Program-made: the position numbers and the translations under genes
DNA from: a virus
Length of the DNA stretch: 64,000 nt
IMG/VR virus record: IMGVR_UViG_3300044837_000085
Coordinates: 1 to 64,000 of that record
Direction: 5' to 3' (one strand)
The notes under the pieces: model-generated
Seen by the model: only the letters and a program-made list of their open reading frames with translations
Told to the model about the DNA's origin: nothing
The model's database searches: none
Shown here: piece by piece, positions 1 to 6,798 of the stretch
Numbering within the stretch: position 1 is the first letter of the stretch
Layout of the letters: the number at the start of each line of letters is the position of its first letter

Positions 1-63
1 GTAGAAGCTCCCCCAAGGTCAGTAAGACTGACCATACCCCCCATGCCTTTGATGTTGCTGGTT

Positions 64-276
64 TTATTCGCCCATTTCGCAACAGCGAATAGCGTCTAAC
101 TGCGCGTTCAATGGCTTAGCTTTCCGCATTGCAATGCGCCGCAATAGCCTGGCCTTGCCACCGTCATTGCTCGAGCTCGAGCGCCGGGCGCTATCATCTC
201 CGAACAACGCTGCAGCTATTGCCGCTTCGCATTCGATATCGAACCTTGAACGGAACGGGATGATATCGGCCGACAT
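64..276 (-). CDS. hypothetical protein, 70 aa
   Basis: Unrecognised small protein. The start is placed at an internal ATG beginning MSADIIPFR, an N-terminus that looks natural, whereas the longer reading begins with an implausible leader. The C-terminal half is basic (KARLLRRIAMRKAK). It runs opposite to the genes on its right and shares the intergenic region with the HTH gene at 484. An overlapping plus-strand frame (134-361) has no coding character and was not chosen. Confidence 0.45.
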   Translation of the reverse strand: MSADIIPFRSRFDIECEAAIAAALFGDDSARRSSSSNDGGKARLLRRIAMRKAKPLNAQLDAIRCCEMGE

Positions 277-402
277 GCTACCGTCCCAAAAGCAAACCCG
301 CCGAGCTGTTAGCTGGCGGGTTGCGGTCACACTTCTAAGTATGCCTGACAGATGTTGCTAACCGTCACGCTTAGTCAATAGGGCGTGGTCTAGGGATAGT
401 GG

Positions 403-411
403 TTATTCACA
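403..411 (+). promoter_or_regulatory. single DnaA-box-like 9-mer
   Basis: TTATTCACA fits the DnaA box consensus TTATNCACA exactly. It is a single copy in the intergenic region before the HTH gene. One box is weak evidence, but this element encodes its own DnaA (37700-38953). Confidence 0.25.
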
Positions 412-452
412 GGGTACACACAAGCGCAAACCGCGAACTGCAAACCTATTTC

Positions 453-469
453 CTTTCCATAATAGAAAG
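453..469. promoter_or_regulatory. palindromic operator, copy 1
   Basis: CTTTC-N7-GAAAG palindrome (CTTTCCATAATAGAAAG) 15 bp upstream of the HTH gene at 484. A near-identical copy lies just downstream of that gene at 743-759. Paired operators flanking a small HTH gene suggest autoregulation. Confidence 0.55.
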
Positions 470-483
470 CCTAGATATGAGGG

Positions 484-738
484 ATGGATATGCTGGCACC
501 TAGAAAGCGCAGAGTTGGGCGCCCGTCGCTCAATGAGCCTAGGGCGCCACGTATGACCGCGCGCCAGTTTAACGCATGGCAAGCCACGCTAGGGCTAACA
601 GACAGCCAGGCAGCGCGACACCTGGGCACGTCACCTAGCACCATTGCCCGATACCGATCCGCCGGCGGTCCTGCTTTGCTAGGGCTGGCTTGCGCTGCAG
701 TTGCGGCCGGATTGTCTAGCTGGAACAATGCCAAATAG
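484..738 (+). CDS. small helix-turn-helix regulator
   Basis: 84 aa. Residues about 24-62 read as a helix-turn-helix: TARQFNAWQATLGLTDSQAARHLG followed by TSPSTIARYRSAG, the layout of XRE/YdaS-type DNA-binding proteins. The N-terminus is basic (RKRRVGRPS). The gene is bracketed by two copies of a 17-bp palindrome (453-469 and 743-759), consistent with autoregulation. An in-frame ATG at 490 is an alternative start with better SD spacing. The regulated targets are unknown; the downstream block is the obvious candidate. Confidence 0.7.
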   Translation: MDMLAPRKRRVGRPSLNEPRAPRMTARQFNAWQATLGLTDSQAARHLGTSPSTIARYRSAGGPALLGLACAAVAAGLSSWNNAK

Positions 739-742
739 TTCC

Positions 743-759
743 CTTTCTATAATGGAAAG
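743..759. promoter_or_regulatory. palindromic operator, copy 2, with embedded TATAAT
   Basis: CTTTCTATAATGGAAAG, 15 of 17 bases identical to the site at 453-469 and also palindromic. The centre contains a perfect -10 hexamer (TATAAT), so binding would block a rightward promoter for the genes from 888 on. A degenerate third copy is at 786-802. Confidence 0.55.
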
Positions 760-851
760 GAAATTAGAGAGGTTCTAAACATTTTCTTTCTATTTTGGCA
801 AACTAACTATTGCATCCCGCATTTAAGGGAGTAGATTGCACCTATCGAAAC

Positions 852-880
852 CGCGCGAACGTGCGCAACGGAATAAGGGA
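852..880 (+). promoter_or_regulatory. hairpin leader, copy L1
   Basis: Stem GCGC, loop GAACGT, stem GCGC, then AAC and a purine-rich SD (AATAAGGGA) before the ATG at 888. One of eight related 5-prime leaders in the left block. Confidence 0.5.
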
Positions 881-887
881 ACCGGCC

Positions 888-1019
888 ATGATTGAACTCG
901 CAATCACTCTCTTGATTATCGCTGCAGGCTTAGGCTTTTGGCTTGGCGATATCCGCGCGACTCGCAAATGGCAGAATGAAGCCATGGCGCGGAACGCTGT
1001 TCTCTCTATTCGCCACTAG
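888..1019 (+). CDS. small membrane protein
   Basis: 43 aa. Starts MIELAITLLIIAAGLGFWLG, a single N-terminal transmembrane segment, followed by a short basic tail. Start chosen at 888 because the SD AAGGGA and the hairpin leader sit directly upstream. Function unknown. Confidence 0.55.
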   Translation: MIELAITLLIIAAGLGFWLGDIRATRKWQNEAMARNAVLSIRH

Positions 1020-1027
1020 ATCAATCA

Positions 1028-1056
1028 ACGCGCGATTGTGCGCAACGGAAACAGGA
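1028..1056 (+). promoter_or_regulatory. hairpin leader, copy L2
   Basis: GCGC-GATTGT-GCGC stem-loop followed by AACGGAAACAGGA (SD) before the ATG at 1066. Same layout as the leaders at 852, 4240, 5592, 7413, 7901, 9946 and 16305. Confidence 0.5.
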
Positions 1057-1065
1057 ATGCCGAAC

Positions 1066-1548
1066 ATGAAACGAGCAAAGACACATTATGCGGAGCGCGG
1101 CGCATTCAGGATTGAGGGCGCAAGCAAGAGCGAAGCGAAAGCCAATCTTGATTCCGCACTAGACTGGATTTGCGAACAACCATCTTCCTTAGTCGAGACA
1201 CGTTTCGGCCTAGTGTTGTTCGTTTCCGCAACCCTTTATGGCTACGAAACGCGCGTGATAGATCCCGCAGAGTTGGACCATGGCAAGCGTTTCTATTCTT
1301 CGTGCCAATATGGGCGCGGAACGTTTGCCGATATGGTGCAACACGTTCGCAACCATGCGGCGCAATACGCTTGGAAAGCGGAAACGTCCGATGATTCCGC
1401 ATTCGTCGCAATGACCGGATTGAATGCCGATAAGGCAAATGATCTGGCGCGATGGATCAAGTTTCAGCGTTCTTACATCGAATTCAGATCGGCCGGGCAT
1501 ACGCCTAACGAGTGCCATCGTTTGGCTTGTGAAGCCTCTTACAACTAG
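1066..1548 (+). CDS. hypothetical protein, 160 aa
   Basis: Unrecognised soluble protein. Start taken at MKRAKTHYAERG because the SD CAGGA lies 9 nt upstream; an ATG at 1057 overlaps the SD too closely. Features are a Lys/Ala-rich N-terminal helix (GASKSEAKANLDSALDWI), a beta-rich middle (FGLVLFVSATLYGYETRVID) and a C-terminal Trp/Arg-rich helix. Preceded by hairpin leader L2. Confidence 0.6.
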   Translation: MKRAKTHYAERGAFRIEGASKSEAKANLDSALDWICEQPSSLVETRFGLVLFVSATLYGYETRVIDPAELDHGKRFYSSCQYGRGTFADMVQHVRNHAAQYAWKAETSDDSAFVAMTGLNADKANDLARWIKFQRSYIEFRSAGHTPNECHRLACEASYN

Positions 1549-1562
1549 GGATTCGGGCAATG
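1547..1562 (+). promoter_or_regulatory. AGGGA-type initiation motif overlapping a start codon
   Basis: TAGGGATTCGGGCAATG. Variants of this motif (AGGGAGTCCGGACAATG) precede the genes at 2009, 2292 and 4677. The stop codon of the previous gene (TAG) forms its first bases, coupling SD, stop and start. Confidence 0.4.
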
Positions 1563-1862
1563 CGCACAATTTCCACACTTGAGCCGACTCGTTATGAAAT
1601 TACTGCGCGTCACGTTGACGGCCGCGCCTTCCTGATCTGCTATGCGGGCGGGAGTCCGTCGCGCCAGCGTCTATTGCGCGCGCTGCAGTCTAAGGGCGAT
1701 TGCATCATTTCCAAATGCGGCATTGGCGCGGACGATATCATGACGTTTGCCACGAAACCGCGCCCTAGCGCGACCATTGCCGGATGGACTCTCGCCTATA
1801 CCGGCAGAACGCAACGCGACGTTAGATCGTGCGGTTCGGAACTTGAGTTTATCGCAATCTAA
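1560..1862 (+). CDS. hypothetical protein, 100 aa
   Basis: No recognised family. Mixed alpha/beta composition with no signal or membrane segment. It follows the 1066 gene with an SD inside the AGGGATTCGGGCA motif, so translation is probably coupled. Confidence 0.55.
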   Translation: MRTISTLEPTRYEITARHVDGRAFLICYAGGSPSRQRLLRALQSKGDCIISKCGIGADDIMTFATKPRPSATIAGWTLAYTGRTQRDVRSCGSELEFIAI

Positions 1863-1897
1863 ACCGGCAATCATGCCAAACCAAAAGGACTAACGCC

Positions 1898-1996
1898 ATG
1901 TCTGCCAAGTATCGTTCCCACAAGTATGACCGCAAGCGAATCCGTCGCACGATTGCGCGGTATGGGAAGTTTGCTTTCCTGAATTCCAACCAATAG
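1898..1996 (+). CDS. very small basic protein, 32 aa
   Basis: ATG at 1898 preceded by AAAAGGAC (SD). The product is extremely basic (MSAKYRSHKYDRKRIRRTIARYGKF...), so nucleic-acid binding is plausible. Its stop TAG leads straight into the AGGGAGTCGGGACAATG initiation motif of the next gene. Confidence 0.4.
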   Translation: MSAKYRSHKYDRKRIRRTIARYGKFAFLNSNQ

Positions 1997-2008
1997 GGAG
2001 TCGGGACA

Positions 2009-2278
2009 ATGCGTTACCGTTGCGACACCAAAGAGGTTCAAGCGGACGGTTCGATAGCCTGGTTTGCAAAATGGCTTGGCGGACCTAGTCTTGCCAAGAT
2101 CGAGAATTGCCAGCTCGCAAATCTTGCTGGCGATATGCGCCGCACCGTGACGATAACCGGCGAGCCGGACACTTACTTTTCACAACCGGCCGAATGTAGC
2201 ATCGCCGGTTGTAAGGTCCGGGGATATGTGACCGGGGACGATTCCGGGAACCTCGTTTTCCGCCAAGTCTATTATTGA
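2009..2278 (+). CDS. hypothetical protein, 89 aa
   Basis: No recognised family; likely beta-rich. Start set by the motif AGGGAGTCGGGACAATG. Two cysteines are spaced EC..GC in the C-terminal half. Part of the left small-gene block. Confidence 0.55.
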   Translation: MRYRCDTKEVQADGSIAWFAKWLGGPSLAKIENCQLANLAGDMRRTVTITGEPDTYFSQPAECSIAGCKVRGYVTGDDSGNLVFRQVYY

Positions 2279-2291
2279 GGGAGTCCGCGCC

Positions 2292-2390
2292 ATGAACCGC
2301 TATTCCGCAAGGCTTAGAGTCTCCCGCATTAGGACGTTGCGCGTTTTGCGACGAATGAACCGAGTCGCGTTTATGGAGTCGCTCCGATGA
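2292..2390 (+). CDS. very small basic protein, 32 aa
   Basis: ATG at 2292 preceded by AGGGAGTCCGCGCC. Arg-rich peptide (MNRYSARLRVSRIRTLRVLRRMNR...). The stop TGA overlaps the ATG of the next, transposon-split gene (ATGA), which supports real coding. Confidence 0.4.
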   Translation: MNRYSARLRVSRIRTLRVLRRMNRVAFMESLR

Positions 2391-2423
2391 AACGCAAAAC
2401 CGCAACTATCAAAGACCGCAATG

Positions 2424-2431
2424 AGCTATTC
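2424..2431. repeat. 8-bp target site duplication, left copy (AGCTATTC)
   Basis: Repeated at 4078-4085, immediately outside the inverted ends of the element at 2432-4077. IS1595-family elements make 8-bp duplications. Confidence 0.9.
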
Positions 2432-2447
2432 CATGCCTATCCGGTTA

Positions 2448-3494
2448 TCACCCATGATCGCTAACCCTAGGGTGTTCCCATTCGCCGCTGTAAAGTTCGT
2501 CATAGGTCGGGCTCTCATTTCCCGCGCCGATTCCGAGCAGCGAACGGAACGCGTTGAACGGGTAGAACCGACGATTAAACCGGAAGGTAAATTCGTTGAG
2601 GTAGGCTTGCAGGTGTTGCGGGCTGATCGCGCCGTGATGGGTGCCCTGCAGCCAAGCTTTGAGGTTGCTGAAAACAAGGTGGACGATGGGCAGGTATTCT
2701 TCTGCGACTTCCGGGTCGCCAGCTTCGACCACGGGAAGGTGATCAAATCCCCGCTTGGCGAGTGTCGCGTAGCTCGGCGCGGCATCGGTCACCACCATCG
2801 CGCCGGGCGCAACGGCGGCTTCGACGAAACCGACCAAAGACTTAGCCGTCCGGTCCGGGATGACTTCCATCCGCAGCCGTCCTGCGTAGCGCCCGCCCCG
2901 CCGCGTTGGCTTGTCGCCTTTCTTTGGTGGATGGGTGCGAACTTCGACGGCGGCGATCACAATCGACTTATCCTCGGCATGGGTGCCGCGCCCTTCACCA
3001 CGGATCGAGCCGCCGATGTAGGTTTCGTCAACCTCGACGTGATCGCGAACGCCGATAGCGCCGCCGATACGGTCCCGGCCTTGGCGGACCATTCCGGCGC
3101 GCAGCTTGTGCAAAATCTGGAAGGCGGTCTCATATCGCGAGAGGCCAAGCTGCCTCTGGAATTGCATAGCCGAAAAGCCCGGCGTCATACTGGAAACGAG
3201 ATAAGCGCCCCAAAACCACGTCGTCAGGGGCGTTCGGGTGCGTTCCATCACAGTCCCGGCCGTCAGAGCCGTGTCCTGCCTGCATGCCCTACAACGCAGA
3301 ACGCCGGGGCGGGCGGCGAACCGATACGGCTCGCCTTTGGCGTCGCACGATGCGCAGACGAATCCTTTTTGCCACCGCACGCGCTCCAGGTAGGCGGCGC
3401 AAGCGGCGTCGTCCGGGAACAGCTTTTGGAAGCTGGGCAGGGATTTGGGGAACGGCAGATGTTCCCATTTGAGTACGTCGGCATAGGGAGGCAT
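2448..3494 (-). CDS. IS1595-family transposase
   Basis: 348 aa. An N-terminal zinc ribbon (CASCDAKG at about 47-50 and CRACR at about 73-76) is followed by the DDE catalytic fold: VEVDETYIGG (first Asp), VVTDAAPSY (second Asp) and NEFTFRFNRR (Glu), the usual IS1595 catalytic triad. It would cut and paste the element bounded by 2432-4077. The start MPP...ADVLKWEHLPFP is typical. No frameshift is seen, so it is probably active. Confidence 0.93.
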   Translation of the reverse strand: MPPYADVLKWEHLPFPKSLPSFQKLFPDDAACAAYLERVRWQKGFVCASCDAKGEPYRFAARPGVLRCRACRQDTALTAGTVMERTRTPLTTWFWGAYLVSSMTPGFSAMQFQRQLGLSRYETAFQILHKLRAGMVRQGRDRIGGAIGVRDHVEVDETYIGGSIRGEGRGTHAEDKSIVIAAVEVRTHPPKKGDKPTRRGGRYAGRLRMEVIPDRTAKSLVGFVEAAVAPGAMVVTDAAPSYATLAKRGFDHLPVVEAGDPEVAEEYLPIVHLVFSNLKAWLQGTHHGAISPQHLQAYLNEFTFRFNRRFYPFNAFRSLLGIGAGNESPTYDELYSGEWEHPRVSDHG

Positions 3495-3497
3495 GGC

Positions 3498-3731
3498 TCA
3501 GTTCATCCCGAGTTTACGGAGACACGTCGCGCACTTGGCCTCGATAAACAGGTCCAAGCCCCAGCCGTAAGCCGGGCGAAGCCCACAAGCCGCCGCCCGA
3601 GGTCCGATGCCCAAAAACGTATCATCATTGTCAGCGTTAACGGCGTGCAATCTCCAGCCGCGCTGGCCCGCGTCGAAGCCCGTCGCCGGGCTCCGGGGGT
3701 TGGGGGCTGTCGTGAGCCATTGGATTTTCAC
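3498..3731 (-). CDS. transposon passenger ORF, 77 aa
   Basis: Lies inside the IS1595-like element, 3 bp upstream of the transposase and on the same strand. It contains CATC near the C-terminus and Trp/Gly-rich stretches. No family recognised. Passenger genes are common in this IS family. Confidence 0.45.
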   Translation of the reverse strand: MKIQWLTTAPNPRSPATGFDAGQRGWRLHAVNADNDDTFLGIGPRAAACGLRPAYGWGLDLFIEAKCATCLRKLGMN

Positions 3732-3734
3732 GGC

Positions 3735-3950
3735 TCAGCCCTCCCTTCCGTAAAGTTCGTCAACCAGTTCCGCGCCCTTCCAAATCTGGACCTTGACGAT
3801 CCGGCTGGAGGCTTCGTTCGCCACGCGCTCTTCTTCGCTCATCATGTACTTAGCCCGCTGCTTTGCTTCCTTGATCGTGTCCGCGCTGGACTCGGCGTCA
3901 TATCCGGTCTCGGCGTTGCGGTTTGTGTAGCCTTCGAGGCGGTAGGTCAT
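3735..3950 (-). CDS. transposon passenger ORF, 71 aa
   Basis: First gene of the three in this element (3950, 3731, then transposase 3494). The protein resembles small dsRBD- or DUF-like folds: beta start (MTYRLEGYTNR), acidic middle, helix KEAKQRAKYMMSEEERVANEA, and an IVKVQIWKGAELVDELY strand. No family assigned. Confidence 0.5.
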   Translation of the reverse strand: MTYRLEGYTNRNAETGYDAESSADTIKEAKQRAKYMMSEEERVANEASSRIVKVQIWKGAELVDELYGREG

Positions 3951-4004
3951 CTGTCGTCTCCGTGGTTGGCGTTTCGATGGACCTTATATGCCACGTCTAA
4001 CTGT

Positions 4005-4028
4005 GGGTGTCAACCGGATAGGATGCAG
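4005..4028. repeat. internal second right end of the IS1595-like element
   Basis: TGGGTGTCAACCGGATAGGATG resembles the reverse complement of the left end at least as well as the true right end at 4051-4077 does. It suggests an alternative, shorter transposable unit or a nested insertion event. Confidence 0.5.
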
Positions 4029-4239
4029 AAAGATGAAAATATATTTAGGGGGTGTAGGCGACAACCGGATAGGCATGAGCTATTCGACCGATTAAAGAAT
4101 TGCGGAACCCTGATTATGCATCAGGGTCACAAGCTGGAAACGGCCGCGCGTGAATTTGAAGCGGAAGGATTGGCGACGATAGCCGAGACTTCGCATTTTC
4201 AGCGTGACGCTTTGAGAATTGAACGGGCTTGGAAGTAAC

Positions 4240-4268
4240 CCGCGCTATTGTGCGCAATGCAAAGGAAT
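4240..4268 (+). promoter_or_regulatory. hairpin leader, copy L3
   Basis: GCGC-TATTGT-GCGC stem-loop, then AATGCAAAGGA (SD), before the ATG at 4275. Confidence 0.5.
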
Positions 4269-4274
4269 AGAGCT

Positions 4275-4680
4275 ATGTGTCGATCACAGCAAACCGAAAT
4301 GTTTCGTTTCGAGACCGCTAACTTTATCGTTCGCGCTACTATTCAAGAGGACTCGGATTGCGATTTGTCTTTTGACGAAACCGGCGAAACGCGGGAAAAT
4401 ATCGAGTCCGGCGAGTGGCAATGTTTTGGAACCGTGGTCACGGTTTCGCATAAGGGAATTGAACTTGGCGAGGACTCGCTATGGGGTTCGATCTATGCAT
4501 GCCGAACCGCGCGACTTTTTCCGGGAACATATCGGCCTAGTTGCAAAGTCGCGCGCCGATGGCCGGAATTATGGCTGTTACTTTCCCGGTATGGTCAGAG
4601 AGGCAATCGCGCAAGCTCGCAAGGCGATTGCGACCATGCCAAAGGTTAGGGAGTTGAATATCAGGGAGTCCGGACAATGA
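4275..4680 (+). pseudogene. frameshifted gene (4-bp ATGC duplication)
   Basis: The first frame (ATG 4275) runs MCRSQQTEMFRFETANFIVRA...GEDSLWGSIYA. After about 4497 the homologous-looking continuation EPRDFFREHIGLVAKSRADGRNYGCYF...ARKAI lies in another frame that ends at 4680. The junction reads ATGCATGC; removing one ATGC restores ...SIYAEPRDFF... in a single frame. I recall this protein type from rhizobial phages and plasmids but assign no function. In the given sequence the first frame ends at 4649. Confidence 0.7.
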
Positions 4681-5030
4681 CCGGCTTTTCCGTTACCTTT
4701 GAACGCTACTTTCCCCATGACGACTCGGAAGATATTTGCGAGCCGGACGAACGCGGATTCGTGATTGAAAACGTTTCGTTGAGAGATGCAATGCGCCTTG
4801 GGTTGGAATATCGGGAACCGTCATGGTCCGGACCTTGCGAGCCGGATTCCTATCCTTCGCGGAATGTCCGATGGTTAACGTTCTATGATTGGAACGTTTG
4901 TTCGCGGGACGATATGGAGCGCGGGATAAAGGAATATCGCGCGTTACATTTCCCGCGCCACCTTACCGAATCGTCCCGCTTGCGTATCTGCCGATTGTTT
5001 GGCGCATACGGCGCAACTCGAAAGGATTGA
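4677..5030 (+). CDS. hypothetical protein, 117 aa
   Basis: Starts inside the motif CAGGGAGTCCGGACAATG. The stop of the frameshifted upstream gene overlaps the start (ATGA), indicating an operon. Acidic N-terminal half (DDSEDICEPDERG), aromatic centre (RWLTFYDWNV), basic C-terminus. No known domain. Confidence 0.6.
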   Translation: MTGFSVTFERYFPHDDSEDICEPDERGFVIENVSLRDAMRLGLEYREPSWSGPCEPDSYPSRNVRWLTFYDWNVCSRDDMERGIKEYRALHFPRHLTESSRLRICRLFGAYGATRKD

Positions 5031-5032
5031 CC

Positions 5033-5395
5033 ATGCCCGAATTCATTCTTGACCACGGATCTGCCGAAACCGCGAAACAATTCGACGCGCTCGACTCCTT
5101 TACGCAAGGTTACATTGAGGCTTTGTTTTTCACTGACGAGGAGCAATTGTGCGAAGAGTCCGGCGGGGAAATGCCGAACGTGGCAATCGACCTGGAAACG
5201 ATGGAGTCGCGATTTGTCGGCGGGGACTCTCCGGGCTTTGGCGATTTAGCGGCCGAAACGCTGGCGCAGATCATAACCGATTGTCAGGCGTTCCAGTCTC
5301 GAAACGTCCAATTGCTGACAATGGCCTATTCCCGCGACTATGACGCGGCGCAAGCCGGGCGCGATTTTTGGTATACGCGCAACGGGCGGCGTTAG
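5033..5395 (+). CDS. hypothetical protein, 120 aa
   Basis: Start at 5033 (SD AAAGGA) 3 bp after the previous stop. Rich in acidic residues (DEEQLCEESGGEMPNVAIDLE). It resembles small plasmid/phage proteins of unknown function that often extend further C-terminally, so this one may be shortened. Bases 5396-5591 hold no gene I can support apart from a GGGGCCAGA repeat. Confidence 0.55.
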   Translation: MPEFILDHGSAETAKQFDALDSFTQGYIEALFFTDEEQLCEESGGEMPNVAIDLETMESRFVGGDSPGFGDLAAETLAQIITDCQAFQSRNVQLLTMAYSRDYDAAQAGRDFWYTRNGRR

Positions 5396-5556
5396 TCACG
5401 AATGCGCCGGAGCTCTGCAGGCCGACAACGATCAAGCCGTATGCGGTTCCAGCACGTCGCGCGACTATCTCCGCGACCGTTGCACCCGAATAAGCGAGGA
5501 TTTGGCGCGCAAGCTGCACCCTGCCCTATTCCGCTATCTCAAAGCGGGTTAGGCGG

Positions 5557-5571
5557 GACCACGGGGCCAGA
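5557..5571 (+). repeat. GGGGCCAGA-family repeat
   Basis: ACCACGGGGCCAGA, upstream of the 5627 gene. One of about ten copies of a CCCC-NN-GGGGCCAGA unit between 5.5 and 16.7 kb. Confidence 0.5.
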
Positions 5572-5591
5572 TGAAATTGATCCTGCTACCA

Positions 5592-5616
5592 TCGCAATTC
5601 TGCGAAACATGAAAGG
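5592..5616 (+). promoter_or_regulatory. hairpin leader, copy L7
   Basis: TCGCA-ATTC-TGCGA stem-loop followed by AACATGAAAGGA (SD). The stem sequence differs from the GCGC copies but still pairs, which supports an RNA hairpin. Confidence 0.5.
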
Positions 5617-5626
5617 AAAATTGAAT

Positions 5627-6577
5627 ATGGGTTACACTCATTATTTTCAGCAAAACCGCAACTTCACTAAGGCAGAATGGGAAATTGTTTCGGCCGATCT
5701 AAAGGCCATCGTTGACTACGCGCAACACGAATGCGGGATTCCGCTTGCCGGTGGTAGCGGCGAGGGCGGGACTACGCCCGAATTCGCCGGTAGCGTCATT
5801 TCGTTTAATGGCGTTGGCGATGACGCGCACGAAACTTTTATTATTCAGCGCGTTCGCGTTCTCGAAAGCTATCAAACGCCTGATCGCCTTGGTTGGTCGT
5901 TTTGTAAGACCGCGCGCAAGCCTTACGATGACGTTGTGACCGCTTGCCTTTGCTATCTTGGTTCGGTCACGCGCCGCGATTTGAACGGTGAACCTATCCT
6001 GGGGACGGAAGTCTTTAGCTCTAGTTCGGATGGTGACGGTTCCGACTTTCTTAACGGCCTAGACCTTGCGCGCAAGGCGCTACCGCGCGTAGCTAATCAA
6101 CTCGATATTCCCATGCAAGTCATGGAATCTGATCGATGGTGCGCGCCTTGGGTTAACGATACGGCCAAAGGTTACGAAGTGCACTTTTGCGTTGACGGTC
6201 GCGGCTATGTGCTGAAACCGAAAACCGGCGAATCCTATTGCTTCGAGTCGCATGTTGCTTTGGCTCAATTCCTGGAGGGAACGAAGCGCGTTGACTTCAA
6301 ACGAAGTCATATCGTTAGCTGGCATAGTTCATACCGGGAAGATTATCGGATTGAGCCGAATATCTGGAACGCAATGGGTTCATTCGACAAAGCGCGTCAC
6401 GCCCGGATTGCCAAAGCGCAAGCGAAGGTGTTGGCGAAACTGTTCCCCGTTGACCCCGCCTGCAGCCATCAACCGCCAGCCTATGTCCGGCCTGGCGAAA
6501 TGCCGGACAATGCGGGCCGCAAGTTTTGCTATAGTATAGCGGAACTTTTGGCTTCACTCGATACCAAGGCGGCTTAA
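5627..6577 (+). CDS. conserved plasmid/phage protein starting MGYTHYF
   Basis: 316 aa. MGYTHYFQQNRNFTKAEWEIV... GVGDDAHETF ...GWSFCKTARKPYD is a signature I recall from hypothetical proteins on proteobacterial plasmids and phages; the biochemical role is unknown. Start at 5627 chosen from the SD AAAGGA; the frame is open further upstream, but without coding character. The C-terminal 30 residues are Pro/Cys-containing. A GGGGCCAGA repeat pair follows the stop codon directly. Confidence 0.75.
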   Translation: MGYTHYFQQNRNFTKAEWEIVSADLKAIVDYAQHECGIPLAGGSGEGGTTPEFAGSVISFNGVGDDAHETFIIQRVRVLESYQTPDRLGWSFCKTARKPYDDVVTACLCYLGSVTRRDLNGEPILGTEVFSSSSDGDGSDFLNGLDLARKALPRVANQLDIPMQVMESDRWCAPWVNDTAKGYEVHFCVDGRGYVLKPKTGESYCFESHVALAQFLEGTKRVDFKRSHIVSWHSSYREDYRIEPNIWNAMGSFDKARHARIAKAQAKVLAKLFPVDPACSHQPPAYVRPGEMPDNAGRKFCYSIAELLASLDTKAA

Positions 6578-6611
6578 CCCCTCATGGGGCCAGAAGACCC
6601 CCTCTAGGGGC
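6577..6611 (+). repeat. two GGGGCCAGA-family repeats
   Basis: ACCCCTCATGGGGCCAGA and CCCCCTCTAGGGGCCAGA in tandem, starting at the stop codon of the 5627 gene. Each can form a small CCCC/GGGG hairpin. Confidence 0.6.
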
Positions 6612-6798
6612 CAGATAATTCCAACCATAGGAGAATGAAAATGGAATTCATGGCAAATGTTGATAATCAAATTGCAATTCTCGAGCATAGCGACGACTTG
6701 CGGGACTATGCGGCGAAAGCAGTGTTACGCGAATTGGCTGATTCGTGGCGTGATGCGATGCGCGATGGAACGCCGCCTAGTGAATGCTTGATTGATTT

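Larger units (their letters stand above)
2432..4077. mobile_element. autonomous IS1595-like transposon with two passenger ORFs
   Basis: 1646 bp. Left end CATGCCTATCCGGTTATCACCC and right end (reverse complement) CATGCCTATCCGGTTGTCGCC form imperfect terminal inverted repeats, flanked by AGCTATTC. It encodes a transposase (3494-2448) and two small genes (3731-3498, 3950-3735). A second right-end-like sequence lies inside at about 4005-4028. Its end core TATCCGGTT is shared with the transposase-less elements at 6799-7332 and 51953-52344, so it may mobilise them in trans. Confidence 0.92.
2387..4238 (+). pseudogene. 65-aa gene split by an IS1595-like element
   Basis: Codons 1-15 are at 2387-2431 (MKRKTATIKDRNELF) and the rest at 4086-4238 (DRLKNCGTLIMHQGHK...). 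Removing 2432-4077 and one copy of the duplicated AGCTATTC joins them in frame into a 65-aa ORF ending in RIERAWK. The product is basic and helical; function unknown. As it stands the gene is disrupted. Confidence 0.8.

Noticed and set aside
4001-4085. A second, nested insertion at the right end of the first transposon
   Set aside because: Only the outer end is flanked by the AGCTATTC duplication; the inner end was kept only as an end-like sequence.
2421-4238. A 605-codon open frame on the plus strand
   Set aside because: It runs antisense through the transposase gene and both transposon ends; only its first and last codons belong to the split host gene.
5402-5626. N-terminal extension of the MGYTHYF protein and an overlapping 70-codon frame
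   Set aside because: No SD for the upstream starts, and the segment contains a GGGGCCAGA repeat and a hairpin leader, so it is non-coding.
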